The position numbers and the translations under genes are program-made. From NCBI GenBank assembly GCA_963839165.1, contig CAWIUG010000011.1, forward strand, positions 62,001 to 126,000: a stretch of DNA of 64,000 nucleotides. The letters are read 5' to 3'. Below the pieces are notes generated by a model. That model was not told where the DNA came from, did not search any database, and worked only from the letters and a program-made list of their open reading frames with translations. The DNA is from DATFVA01 sp963839165. Its GTDB lineage: Bacteria; Bacteroidota; Ignavibacteria; Ignavibacteriales; Ignavibacteriaceae. Of the stretch, positions 25,671-34,998 are shown piece after piece. Each line of letters begins with the position of its first letter. The stretch's first letter is position 1.

Positions 25671-27725
25671 ATGATGATGAAGGTTAAATTTTTAAATACT
25701 TTCCTGACATTCCTCTTCTTCTATGTTCCATTTTTAATTGGACAAGCCTCCTCCGGTTCAGTTGCTGAATACCATAACCCTGAACTGAATGATTTAAAAG
25801 GAGGGAAGTGGTATGAATTGGCCAAAATGGAATTTGATAAAAATACAGTATACAGCAGAGGCAAAGCAAGAGACTATATTGATAAGGCTATCTGGCAGGA
25901 TCCAGGGAACGTTGAGTACAGGATGCTTAAAGCAAAGCTGATGGAATTCTTCAGCAGCAGTATGGCCTACGATGTTTATGAAGATATTATAAAAATAGAT
26001 CCTGTGAACACGGAAGCACTATTTAATATGGGTCGGATTAAAGAAGAGGATTTCTACGAATATCATAATTCATTTATGAAATATGAAGAGGCTTCGCTGA
26101 GTTATAATAATTATGCTTATGAAGATTTTATTGCGGCCGAGGGATTTTTTAAGAAAGCAATAAGAACCGATCCGCATAGAACAGATTCTTATGTACATTT
26201 AAGTCACCTTTACTCAGAAGCAGAACTGTATGAGCCAGGTATACCTCTCCTGAAAAAGGCTGTTCAAATCGATTCGCTTGATAAAAACTCATACCTGTTT
26301 ATGGGGTACCTTTACTATAAAACATTAAACTTCGACTCATCGCAGTCAGCGTATAACAAAGCATTCAGTCTGATGACGGAGGATGAAAGGAAAGAATTTC
26401 AGGATACGACCTCATTTTTCCTGATGACTTCAGGTAAAACTGAAGGTGCAGACGCCGACAGCATTGTAAATCAATTCTGGACTCATAAGGATCCGCTTTA
26501 TCTAACTAAATATAATGAAAGGCTGCTGGAACATTATTCCCGGGTAGCATATTCAAATCTTATGTTTTCGGTTGCAAAACAGAATGTGACAGGATGGAAG
26601 TCTGACCGGGGTGAAATAATGGTGAGGTACGGTGAGCCGGAAAGACGTATCAGGTTCAGACCTTACATCAATGCCGGAGGAAGAACTCAAATGATGATGA
26701 AAACTGATGTTTGGGTATATAAAAATAGATCATTCGGGTTTACAGACGATTACTGGACCAAAAACTTCCGCTTCAGCACACCGACCCTTAACGGACGTTA
26801 TTATTCTCAGTTCGGACCTGATAGCTATGCTGATATGCAGTCACTGAGACGAACCGATCCTGAAGAATATGAGCCCAGGTTCAAAGGACCTGTGTTTACA
26901 ATACCTTACTCAGTCATTCAGTTTAAAGATCTGGATAATGATACGGATCCAAACACTCAGCTATATCTTAATTATGCAATCGATATTTCAAAAGATTATG
27001 AATACATGGATAGATACCAGGTTCAGCACCAGTCGGGTTTGTTCCTGTTCGACAGAAGTAATAAAATAATCAGACAGAAGGTTGATGAATATACTTACCT
27101 TGAAAAAGATAAAGTACTAAGAATTAGTTCTTCTGAGAAATACTGGATCAACTCCATTGAAACCGAAGCTAATCCTGATTCACTTTCGTTGGCGTTTGAA
27201 GTAGTCCGGAAGAGAGACGGAGGTGTGTCAACAAACCATTTCAGGATGCTTGTTAAAAACTATGATAAAAAGGATCTCGAAATTAGCGATGTTGTTCTGG
27301 CTTCCGCAATCGAAAAGAAAAAGCCTGATAGATATGCCCTGGTAAGAGATGACCTGGGAATACTTCCAAATCCATCCCGAACATTTACCGGAAGTACCCC
27401 GGTATTCATATACTATGAGGTATACAACCTGGAACAGGATGCTGATGGAAAAACGAATTTCGAACAGAGACTGACTTTGAAGAGAGTAAATGATAATTCT
27501 TTTATAGAAAATGTATTTTCTTCCCTGGTCAATTTATTCAGCACAAGGAATAAAGATGAGATCACTTTAACCACAGACTATCAGTCATTTAAAAAGAACA
27601 CACCGGTATATTTACAGCTGGATATGAACAATTATCAGCCCGGTGATTACATCATCACGGTAACCATTGATGATAAACTTACCAACAAGGAAACATCTTC
27701 TGCGACGATGTTGAAATGGAGATGA
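25671..27725 (+). CDS. TPR and GWxTD domain-containing exported protein
   Basis: 684 residues with a signal peptide (LNTFLTFLFFYVPFLIGQASS). TPR-like repeats occupy ~35-260 (for example KAIRTDPHRTDSYVHLSHLYSEAELYEPG in two overlapping units). The domain around residue 307 has GWKSDRGEIMVRYGEPERR, the GWxTD signature in a GWKSD variant, a family of unknown function found in acidobacteria and FCB bacteria. The C-terminal half is a beta-rich domain ending in a YxPGDYxITVTIDD strand pattern. It is followed after 6 bp by a TonB-like gene, so the two probably act together at the envelope. Confidence 0.82.
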   Translation: MMMKVKFLNTFLTFLFFYVPFLIGQASSGSVAEYHNPELNDLKGGKWYELAKMEFDKNTVYSRGKARDYIDKAIWQDPGNVEYRMLKAKLMEFFSSSMAYDVYEDIIKIDPVNTEALFNMGRIKEEDFYEYHNSFMKYEEASLSYNNYAYEDFIAAEGFFKKAIRTDPHRTDSYVHLSHLYSEAELYEPGIPLLKKAVQIDSLDKNSYLFMGYLYYKTLNFDSSQSAYNKAFSLMTEDERKEFQDTTSFFLMTSGKTEGADADSIVNQFWTHKDPLYLTKYNERLLEHYSRVAYSNLMFSVAKQNVTGWKSDRGEIMVRYGEPERRIRFRPYINAGGRTQMMMKTDVWVYKNRSFGFTDDYWTKNFRFSTPTLNGRYYSQFGPDSYADMQSLRRTDPEEYEPRFKGPVFTIPYSVIQFKDLDNDTDPNTQLYLNYAIDISKDYEYMDRYQVQHQSGLFLFDRSNKIIRQKVDEYTYLEKDKVLRISSSEKYWINSIETEANPDSLSLAFEVVRKRDGGVSTNHFRMLVKNYDKKDLEISDVVLASAIEKKKPDRYALVRDDLGILPNPSRTFTGSTPVFIYYEVYNLEQDADGKTNFEQRLTLKRVNDNSFIENVFSSLVNLFSTRNKDEITLTTDYQSFKKNTPVYLQLDMNNYQPGDYIITVTIDDKLTNKETSSATMLKWR

Positions 27726-27731
27726 TATAAC

Positions 27732-28325
27732 TTGTTTAAAAATGATAGAACATATTACAAAAGAAATATCCTTGTCTCAGTTATTATAAGTGAAATACTT
27801 GTAATTTCTGCCTTTGTCTTATTTCCAGGAGAGAAACTGCAGCACAGAGAAATATTAGTTAGCGATCCGGTGATAAAATTCGATGAGATTCCACAGACAA
27901 TTCAGAGTTCAGCTAAACCAGCTCTGCCGCCGGATACCCCTCCAATTAATATTATCGAAGAGATTGATGCATTTGAAACCCTCGATAATGTAACCATTAT
28001 GCAGGGAAATGAGGAACAGCCAGGTGAATCTTTTACGGAAAATAAGGACGTAAATAACATAAAATATGTTAGATCGGCTCCCCGTTTATTATATGAAGTT
28101 GTCCCTGCCGATGTGAAAGATGAGCTTCATGGCAGGCTTCAGATTTCTCTAAAGATTAATCAGGACGGCAGGGTTACCGGTCATCGTATCTTATATAATT
28201 CCCTTGACTGTTCTGAATGCCTGAATGATCTCATAAATGCAGCCTATAAATCCAAATGGGAACCTGCCGCAGTTAATGGCAGAAATGAAAGCTATTGGGT
28301 TGTAAAATCCTATTCATTCAATTAA
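27732..28325 (+). CDS. TonB-like energy transducer C-terminal domain protein
   Basis: 197 residues, TTG start. It has an N-terminal transmembrane helix (ILVSVIISEILVISAFVLFPG), a proline-containing linker (PALPPDTPPINIIEE), and a C-terminal TonB-like domain (~110-197, LQISLKINQDGRVTGHRIL, then SKWEPAAVNGR). Such proteins couple the proton-driven ExbBD motor to outer-membrane receptors, but no exbBD is adjacent. It is 6 bp downstream of the GWxTD gene, so translation is probably coupled. Confidence 0.78.
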   Translation: MFKNDRTYYKRNILVSVIISEILVISAFVLFPGEKLQHREILVSDPVIKFDEIPQTIQSSAKPALPPDTPPINIIEEIDAFETLDNVTIMQGNEEQPGESFTENKDVNNIKYVRSAPRLLYEVVPADVKDELHGRLQISLKINQDGRVTGHRILYNSLDCSECLNDLINAAYKSKWEPAAVNGRNESYWVVKSYSFN

Positions 28326-28376
28326 GATGATATTACATGAAGCAGATTTTTCAGTAACGCTTATAAAAGATACAGG

Positions 28377-29570
28377 TTACCAATTTATTGAAGTTATTTC
28401 CTTAAGGGCCTTATCATCCAGCGGCTGTAAGGGGTTAAAAGTAGTCGTCATCTTGTAAGTACCCGTAGAGGCATTTTGTAGGGCTAATGTCAATTCAGTT
28501 ATGTGCAGGCAGTAATCAGCCGGCAAGCGGGATGGACGCTGTTCAAAAATTGCGTTCGCCATTTCAGCAATCCCTCTTGCGTAATCCTGGTGATGCCTTG
28601 CATTTTTCTTCTTCCAATTAAATTTCTTAACAGGCGGATATACTTTATAATTAGGATCAAACCATGCTTTCACAAAAGGATATCGCTCAGAAATCGGGTA
28701 TCTCTGAACTCTGAATTTCAACCTGGAATATTTATCAACATAAACAGGGGCACAGTAATTTTGGATTTCTTCAACCTTAAGAATTCCCTTCTCCCCGATG
28801 ATCCGCAGGCTGTGATTATGGGGTCCCAACAGGCCGCAAGTATACCTTGCAGCTACACCAGACTCGAAAGTAATGGCTGCAACAGCCATATCAGGGCCTG
28901 ATACGTGTAGTGGTTTTTCGGGCTCTATTGTCTTGTCAGGCCAGAAACAATTTGAATAAGTTGTTATAGTTTGGGCAGGACCAAAGAAGGCTGCCAGCCA
29001 GGTCAGGTGGTATGCCGCGTGTACTATCGGAAAGCCGACTTTGAAAAAATCCGGGTAAGGGTAAAGACTGCCTGAAGCACCCCTCCAGGTATGCGGATTT
29101 TGAAGATGAAGAGGACCATCTTCATACTCGGCGTAAACAAGTCGTGGAGTTCCGATTGCTCCACCGCGTAAAGCTTTCCATAAAGTCTGAGCTGTCTCAC
29201 CCAGAATACCGCAGGGAGCCGAGGACAAATAAAGACCTTTTTGTTCGGCCAATTCAGTTAATTTCTTTGCATCTTCAAAATTTGTTGTCATTGGCTTGTC
29301 GGAATAGACATGTTTACCCGATTCCAAACACTTTTTTGAAATTTCAAAATGCTGATCGGAAGCAGAGAGATTGACTATCAGCTCAATACCCGGCTCTGAT
29401 AATAAGGCATCGAGGGATGGGCTGGTTTTTACGGAATAGAAAGTCCCAAACTGCTCTGCACGTTCATGATCGAGGTCTGTTACTGCAGCCAACTCGAGCT
29501 TCGGGTAGTTTTTCAGACTTTTCATATACATATCACCAACATAACCACAACCGACCAAACCGATCCTCAT
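28377..29570 (-). CDS. Gfo/Idh/MocA family oxidoreductase (copy 1)
   Basis: 397-residue NAD(P)-dependent sugar oxidoreductase. The Rossmann motif GLVGCGYVGD is at 4-13. The catalytic-region motif usually written EKP reads D91-K92-P93 here. The C-terminal alpha/beta domain is complete. It is closely similar to the copy at 30573-31766 throughout, with identical blocks such as LGPHNHS and LYLSSAPCGILGETAQTLWKA. Substrate is unknown. Nearby GT2 suggests amino-sugar or deoxysugar metabolism for a surface glycan. Confidence 0.9.
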   Translation of the reverse strand: MRIGLVGCGYVGDMYMKSLKNYPKLELAAVTDLDHERAEQFGTFYSVKTSPSLDALLSEPGIELIVNLSASDQHFEISKKCLESGKHVYSDKPMTTNFEDAKKLTELAEQKGLYLSSAPCGILGETAQTLWKALRGGAIGTPRLVYAEYEDGPLHLQNPHTWRGASGSLYPYPDFFKVGFPIVHAAYHLTWLAAFFGPAQTITTYSNCFWPDKTIEPEKPLHVSGPDMAVAAITFESGVAARYTCGLLGPHNHSLRIIGEKGILKVEEIQNYCAPVYVDKYSRLKFRVQRYPISERYPFVKAWFDPNYKVYPPVKKFNWKKKNARHHQDYARGIAEMANAIFEQRPSRLPADYCLHITELTLALQNASTGTYKMTTTFNPLQPLDDKALKEITSINW

Positions 29571-29590
29571 AATTGCCTCACAGCTTTGAG

Positions 29591-30571
29591 TTATTTAAAT
29601 GATGAGTTAAGTTTTAATGTCAGCAGTTCAACTCGTTTCCTTCCCACTATATATGCCCAGAGCCTGCGGGTCACTGCCAGAATAATCATCCACCAGCCGG
29701 TAGCGAGCAGTTTAAATCCAACTTTATAATGTCCGGTATGCAGGGATTGCTTTGCCCAATAATAAATAAGTCCTCCGTACCAGGAAAATCTTTCAACCCG
29801 ACGTTCCCGGCCTCCGGGGTATAAGTGCGCTTTTTCATTTTCCAGCAGCTTATAGATACCATCAACAAATAACGGTACCTTAAGAACCGCATTAGTTGAA
29901 TGCATTCTGTACCATACGGTCCCGGGATCTTGAACTATGATCATTTTCCCGGATATCCCCATCTTGGTCAACAGATCCTGAATATCCTGATAGAAGATAC
30001 CGTGTGTCCAGCCCCCGGCGGACCAGAATGCAGTCCTGTCAACAACAAGAGCACTGGTATTATAAATACCCGGTCTATCCTTTGCAAGAAAGTCTGCATA
30101 CTCAACAAACCGGAAGCTATCAGGAATATCTACAGGGTTTGATGCCGGAACCTCCCCCCTGAATAAAACAGCCTTACCAAGGATGATTTTAGGATAATGT
30201 GCGGTTATAAGGCTTTCATAAACATTAAGCGCCCAGGGCATCAGAACGTCATCACCGTCCAGAAAGACCAGGTACTCACCTTTTGCCATAGAGGCGCCAT
30301 GATTGCGTGATGCGTAGACTCCGCTGTTTTCGGGGAGTACTGCAAACCGGATCGATTCACCAAAGGTTCTCAGAATATCTGCGGTACTGTCGCTTGAGTT
30401 ATCATCAACAACAATAATTTCCCTGGCAGGATATTCCTGAGAAATGGCTGATTCCACTGCCTCCTTTATAAAATTTTCCTGGTTATATGTAGCTATTACG
30501 ATGCTGAAACGGATTTGCGGCAAACCAACTCCATTCTCTGAGAAATTTTCTTTTTTACTTTTAACTAACAT
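29591..30571 (-). CDS. GT2 family glycosyltransferase
   Basis: 326 residues with a GT-A fold. The opening FSIVIATYNQENFIKEAVES leads to IIVVDDNSSDST, then GEYLVFLDGDDVL, where the DxD metal site is DGDD. The C-terminus carries a hydrophobic segment (LLATGWWMIILAVTRRLWAYIV) suggesting membrane association. It sits between two paralogous oxidoreductases on one strand, with 2 bp and 20 bp gaps, as one transcription unit. Acceptor and sugar cannot be read from sequence. Confidence 0.92.
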   Translation of the reverse strand: MLVKSKKENFSENGVGLPQIRFSIVIATYNQENFIKEAVESAISQEYPAREIIVVDDNSSDSTADILRTFGESIRFAVLPENSGVYASRNHGASMAKGEYLVFLDGDDVLMPWALNVYESLITAHYPKIILGKAVLFRGEVPASNPVDIPDSFRFVEYADFLAKDRPGIYNTSALVVDRTAFWSAGGWTHGIFYQDIQDLLTKMGISGKMIIVQDPGTVWYRMHSTNAVLKVPLFVDGIYKLLENEKAHLYPGGRERRVERFSWYGGLIYYWAKQSLHTGHYKVGFKLLATGWWMIILAVTRRLWAYIVGRKRVELLTLKLNSSFK

Positions 30572-30572
30572 C

Positions 30573-31766
30573 TTACCAGTCTATTGATAATATTTCCTGC
30601 AGAGCGGCATCATCCATCGGCTCCAGTGGTTCAAATGTTGTTGTTACATTATAAGGAACTTCCGTTACATTCTGTACAGCCCAGGATAATTCGGTGAGGT
30701 GAAGACAAAAATCTTCGGGCAGACGCGACCGCCGCTTTTCCATTATTGCGTTTGCCATTTCTGCAACTCCTCTCATGTAATCCTGACGGTGCCTTTCATT
30801 ACGCTTTCTCCAGCTGAATTTCTTCAAAGGAGGGTACTCTTTATAATTTGGGTCGAACCATGTCTTTATGAATGGGTAATGTTTAAAAAAAGCGTATCTC
30901 TGGGCCCTGAATTTAAAATCAGAATATTTATCTACATACACCGGGGCTGTGTGGTTTAAACAATCTTCAACCATCAGGATGCCTTTGTCTCCGATCATTT
31001 TCATACTATGGTTGTGAGGACCAAGAAGACTACAGGTCATTCTGACGACGACTCCCGACTCAAAGGTTATAGTGGCCACAGAAAAATCGGGGTTAGAAAC
31101 GTGAACAGTCTCCCCGGGTCTGACCGTCTTATCGGGCCATAAACAAGAAGAGAAGGCTGTAATAGTTTTAGCCGGCCCAAAGAATGCTGCAAACCAGGTT
31201 AGGTAATAACCCGCATGAGAAATTGGAAAGCCTACCTGAAACTCATCACGGTAGGGAAAAGGAGCACCCGATGGTGTACGCCATATATCAGGATCCTGTA
31301 ATTGAATAGGGCCATCATCCATTTCCGCATAGACGGCATGGACTTTTCCTATCTCACCGGCGCGAAAAGCTTTCCATAACGTTTGAGCTGTTTCACCCAG
31401 TATACCGCAGGGAGCAGAAGATAAATAGAGACCCTTACTTTTCGCAAGATCAACCAGTGCCTGTCCTTCAGATAATGTCATCGTCATCGGCTTTTCACTA
31501 TATACGTGTTTCCCTGCTTCCAGGCACATTTTTGTAACTTCAAAATGGCTGTCGGGGTTAGTCAGATTAATGACAAGTTCCATATTATAATTGGCGAGCA
31601 TTTCTTCCGTTGTGGGGCTTACCTTCTTATTATAATAATCGCCAAAAGCCCGTGAGCGATCCTGATTGCGGTCAGTTACTGCGGCAAGTTCCAACTGAGG
31701 ATAGTTTTTAATAGTCTGCATATAAAGGTCAGCGGTGTAACCACAGCCCACTATCCCTATACGCAA
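30573..31766 (-). CDS. Gfo/Idh/MocA family oxidoreductase (copy 2)
   Basis: 397 residues, TTG start giving MRIGIVGCGYTADLY. It has the same length and layout as copy 1. The canonical E91-K92-P93 is intact here. The C-terminal domain shares LGPHNHSMKMIGDKGILMVE and WFDPNYKEYPP with copy 1. The two copies flank a GT2 glycosyltransferase, which suggests a duplication followed by divergence. It is first in the three-gene unit. Confidence 0.9.
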   Translation of the reverse strand: MRIGIVGCGYTADLYMQTIKNYPQLELAAVTDRNQDRSRAFGDYYNKKVSPTTEEMLANYNMELVINLTNPDSHFEVTKMCLEAGKHVYSEKPMTMTLSEGQALVDLAKSKGLYLSSAPCGILGETAQTLWKAFRAGEIGKVHAVYAEMDDGPIQLQDPDIWRTPSGAPFPYRDEFQVGFPISHAGYYLTWFAAFFGPAKTITAFSSCLWPDKTVRPGETVHVSNPDFSVATITFESGVVVRMTCSLLGPHNHSMKMIGDKGILMVEDCLNHTAPVYVDKYSDFKFRAQRYAFFKHYPFIKTWFDPNYKEYPPLKKFSWRKRNERHRQDYMRGVAEMANAIMEKRRSRLPEDFCLHLTELSWAVQNVTEVPYNVTTTFEPLEPMDDAALQEILSIDW

Positions 31767-32154
31767 CTCTTACCTCTGGTTTTAATTATTATTGACAAAT
31801 CATTTTTACTGCAGCTAAAGTGGTGAGAGTACTTCAATCTGGTGCTTATTCTATTATTTAGTTAAAGATAAAAGTGAATTATGATATAAGGGAGACCTTC
31901 ACTTCGAAAGTAAATATCAATACTTTCTGCTTTCGTATGATCCTTCCGAGATGGGAATATAATAAAGGCCGAATTGACTATCAAAAAAATCAATACCTCT
32001 TCGTAAGGTTTACCCTGAAAGATTGCGTAAGGTTACATTAAAAACTTCTGTGACAGCAGGCATTTCTTTGCCAATCTTTGCGCTAAAAGTCCGGATACTT
32101 TTGTAGTGAATTAATATAAGATGAGGAAAGCAGCTTGGAATTGTCAAGAAGAGC
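31767..32154. other. Intergenic region upstream of the oxidoreductase operon
   Basis: About 390 bp with no credible gene. The nonamer CGTAAGGTT occurs twice about 30 bp apart (near 32004 and 32026). It probably contains the promoter for the operon reading leftward. Confidence 0.3.
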
Positions 32155-33696
32155 CTATAATTCCATCATTATTTCTGCAAACATTTCTTCTATTGCATTG
32201 ATTTCATCTTCTCTTAGTGCTGCAAATTCTTTCTGACGAGCTCGTTTAGAAAAAGTGCCGTTATTTTGTTCAAGGAATCTTATTAATAAGGAAACGGTTT
32301 TATCTGGCATTTGAAAATTGTCATCAAGCCACGCCTTCATCGCATCATATTTTTGGAGATATGAAACTTCCTCCGGAATAATTTGCTTAATCGTATAATC
32401 AACGCAATCGAATAGAAATTCTGACTGAGGAGTCGCATCAAAATACCGGTAATAATCAATCGTTTCATTTAATACTTCAATGTTGTTGTCTTTAGTTATC
32501 CTCCATTCAATAAAATCAAGTAATGGATGAGAATAGCTCTGCAGCACATTTCTATAGTCTTCGATCTTTTCTAAGATAGCGGAAGAAACAGGGAATATCA
32601 TTCCCTGCGGGGTGTATTTCATTGCGGAAAGCAGGTGGTGAATAATATAGCGATGTACTCTGCCGTTACCGTCTTCAAAAGGATGAATAAAGACAAAGCC
32701 GAATGCAATTGCTGCTGCGGTCAACACCGGATGAAATCCGTTTGATTCCAGAATCTTTGCAGTATTGAGCAAGCCGCTCATAAGAGTTTCCAGATCCTGC
32801 CACCTGGCTGAAATATGCTCTGGGATAGGTTCTCCGGTTCTATGGTCGTGCTCACCAATGAATCCCCCCTCTGTTCTGTAGCCCATTTTAGTAAATCGGC
32901 TATCGCCTATAACAATATGCTGAAGACGCAGCAATTCATCTTTACTTAATGGAGCGCTGCCGGCACGACCAATGGCCTGACCCCAGCGGACAGCACGGCT
33001 ATGACTTGGAGTTTCGCCTTCAATAGTAAAAGATGCTTTCGAGTCGTTAAGCAAAAGGAAAGCTGAAGTCCGCAGTATTACATCCTTGTGCACCTCTTTG
33101 ATAGCAGATTCTGTTTTTTCAGTAAGATTATTTTCTATAAACTTTTCAAGCTTAGCTGATTTATAAACAAGCGGACAGAAATTAACTGTACCGGGCAAAT
33201 TATTTTTTATTCGATGTCTGGGAGAATTTTTGCTTTGAGTAGATGTATATTGATGTTTTCCATCTACCAAAGGTACATAATTACCTTCCTCTAAATCAGC
33301 CGCCGATAATTCATTCTGCATCAGCCACTCATATAAGAACCAAATCTTTCTCGTGTATATGCTAAAGGGTCCTTTTTTAATCCAGTCTTCAATTTGAGAG
33401 CTTTCAAGAGTTTCAAATAATTTTCTAAAGAATAAAAGATTTATTCCTTCGTATTTAAGAGCAAAAACTAAATGATCATAAAGTGTATCCTTCGGCTTAT
33501 GCTTTATTGTATAAACATTCCAGTTTTCAGTAGAATATTTCTTGTGTTTTTTACTAATCAGGGAAAGCTTATTCGGTATGGGTACTTTTAAGTTCAGGGT
33601 CTCTATCAGTGCTCCGTATCCAACCAGCTCCCCCGGTTCCGGAGTTTTTCTTTCGTGAAAAACACTTATTGTCTGTGAATAATGCTTATTTCCCAT
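32155..33696 (-). CDS. Fic family protein (AMPylator-like) with inhibitory motif
   Basis: 513 residues. The Fic core HPFEDGNGR (338-346) keeps the catalytic histidine, the metal-binding acidic residue and the arginine. An inhibitory alpha-helix motif of the S/T-xxx-E-G type is at S222-FTI-E226-G227 (ASFTIEGETP), placing this in class II, where the inhibitor lies N-terminal in the same protein. The N-terminal 200 residues and the C-terminal region hold no domain I can name; a helical C-terminus resembles winged-helix regions of other Fic proteins. Targets are unknown. It borders a patch of gene relics. Confidence 0.9.
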   Translation of the reverse strand: MGNKHYSQTISVFHERKTPEPGELVGYGALIETLNLKVPIPNKLSLISKKHKKYSTENWNVYTIKHKPKDTLYDHLVFALKYEGINLLFFRKLFETLESSQIEDWIKKGPFSIYTRKIWFLYEWLMQNELSAADLEEGNYVPLVDGKHQYTSTQSKNSPRHRIKNNLPGTVNFCPLVYKSAKLEKFIENNLTEKTESAIKEVHKDVILRTSAFLLLNDSKASFTIEGETPSHSRAVRWGQAIGRAGSAPLSKDELLRLQHIVIGDSRFTKMGYRTEGGFIGEHDHRTGEPIPEHISARWQDLETLMSGLLNTAKILESNGFHPVLTAAAIAFGFVFIHPFEDGNGRVHRYIIHHLLSAMKYTPQGMIFPVSSAILEKIEDYRNVLQSYSHPLLDFIEWRITKDNNIEVLNETIDYYRYFDATPQSEFLFDCVDYTIKQIIPEEVSYLQKYDAMKAWLDDNFQMPDKTVSLLIRFLEQNNGTFSKRARQKEFAALREDEINAIEEMFAEIMMEL

Positions 33697-33878
33697 TGCT
33701 AAACCTGAAAAACGTTTACGGTAAATATATGGTAAAAAAGTGTTTAAAGTCTATGAAAAATATTTATAAATAATGGAATTTATAAAAAATGCTTATAAAT
33801 AGTATGGAATTCCAATAAACTCATAAAATATTTACCGCATTAATTACCTGAAGAGGTTTGAAAGCTTTTCCATGGGGA

Positions 33879-34019
33879 TCAATGATAGATTAAGGGGTTA
33901 TTAAAGGTATAGTTATATGGACTCCATTCCAAATATTTATCTTTTAAAATGTCGATTTGTAGCCACCTATCTATTTTACTATCATAATATCTCGCCCAGA
34001 AATAATCATACTCGGTTTC
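33879..34019 (-). pseudogene. Relic of an Rhs-repeat-associated core domain
   Basis: One minus frame reads ETEYDYFWARYYDSKI, then DRWLQIDILKDKYLEWSPYN and YTFNNPLIYH followed by a stop. This matches the Rhs core pattern (ETGYDYFGARYYDSRIGRWLQ, SPYNYTFNNPL) almost residue for residue. Upstream Rhs repeats and the DPDG motif with a C-terminal toxin are missing. It is a fragment left by loss of a polymorphic-toxin or cell-surface Rhs gene. Confidence 0.75.
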
Positions 34020-34077
34020 CACATCCCTTTCCTTCCCTTGCTAAAATTATCGCTTCTGCCATCAGGGAATTAAGGAT

Positions 34078-34341
34078 TTGATGTTAAAGCATAAAAATAA
34101 ATTGAGAGATGAACTTCCAAAAATATACAGCCAGGATCTCCTTAATAATATTTTCCGGCACCCCTACACTAAAATTGATTTCGTTATGCAAGATTTAAGC
34201 TTAAGCCGTAAAACAGCCAGCCGTTATCTCGATGAATTAGTAAGAATTAGTATCCTGAGCAAACACAAAATCTGGAAAGATAATTATTATCTGAATGATG
34301 ATCTGTTTAATCTGTTAAGTAATGTAAATAATGGATTGTGA
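34078..34341 (+). pseudogene. Fragment of a second Fic protein (C-terminal winged-helix region)
   Basis: The 87-residue frame matches the C-terminal helix-turn-helix tail common in Fic proteins: LPKIYSQDLLNNIFRHPYTK, then SRKTASRYLDELVRISIL, and YYLNDDLFNLLS. No Fic core lies upstream in any frame that I can see, and the first codons are not preceded by a ribosome site. It is probably a relic. A free DNA-binding protein is a less likely alternative. Confidence 0.6.
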
Positions 34342-34377
34342 GTAGAATACCCGCAGAAAAGTGCTATTATTACTTCA

Positions 34378-34434
34378 TCATAGGTAGAAAACCCCCATTT
34401 CCTTCCTATGAAGAACGTGTCATAGGTAGAAAAC
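34378..34434. promoter_or_regulatory. Operator-like cluster of TCATAGG sites
   Basis: The 15-mer TCATAGGTAGAAAAC occurs twice (34378-34392 and 34420-34434), and the inverted heptamer CCTATGA lies between them (34405-34411). The result is two overlapping inverted repeats. Such spacing suits a dimeric regulator, but no regulator gene has been linked to it. Confidence 0.3.
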
Positions 34435-34555
34435 TCAGTTTTTTTCTTATGAACTTAAAATCATATATAGAAACAAGAAATATTGGACTCAATGGATCTT
34501 TTTAAAACCCCTACCAAAATAAATAATACCAATTATTTTCTCATAAATCATAAAA

Positions 34556-34612
34556 AAATCCTGACTGAACTGGTCAATCAGGATTTTTACTGTAGAGCTT
34601 GTAGCGGGGGCC
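34556..34612 (-). repeat. Repeat R1: tRNA-3' fragment plus terminator hairpin
   Basis: Shares with R2 and R3 the hairpin ATCCTGACTGA/TCAATCAGGAT, the spacer CTGTAGAGCTTGTA and the end GCGGGGGC. On the minus strand this reads as a tRNA 3' end GCCCCCGCTAC followed by a Rho-independent terminator. GTAGCGGGGGC (34601-34611) is identical to the tRNA-fMet 3' border at 47453-47463. Likely the distal attachment site of the island. Confidence 0.65.
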
Positions 34613-34613
34613 T

Positions 34614-34680
34614 TGTAACAGGATTAAAAGGATTCGGATAATTCTCTGCAAGATTATCATACAGGTAGTTCTTCAGGTTT
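34614..34680 (-). pseudogene. T9SS sorting-domain fragment cut exactly at R1
   Basis: The minus frame reads LKNYLYDNLAENYPNPFN followed by PVT and then runs directly into the R1 repeat. NYPNPFNPVT is the start of a T9SS sorting domain. The rest of the domain and the protein are missing. The break coincides to within about 2 bp with the R1 border. Confidence 0.7.
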
Positions 34681-34998
34681 AGAACCGATCAACAAGAGGT
34701 CGGTCAAATTTCGATTTGATCGAAGATTTTCTGGTAACTTGAATATGAAAAGCAGAATCTTCATAGTACAGTAACATTATTTTGAACAAGTTATTGAATT
34801 AAAAGCCTGATATTCCCCAGTGAGCTCTATATTATTCTAGGAAAGATTTGGGCGCGATAGGGTTGATGTTGAACCGTAATATTACTACCGACCCAGGTAA
34901 CAGACGGATTTCCATCGAATGGAAGTCCAAATTCTCATTCCAAGGAAAGGAATAGTCTGAATTAAGCATTAAGCCGGTTCAACAAGGATATGAATCCG

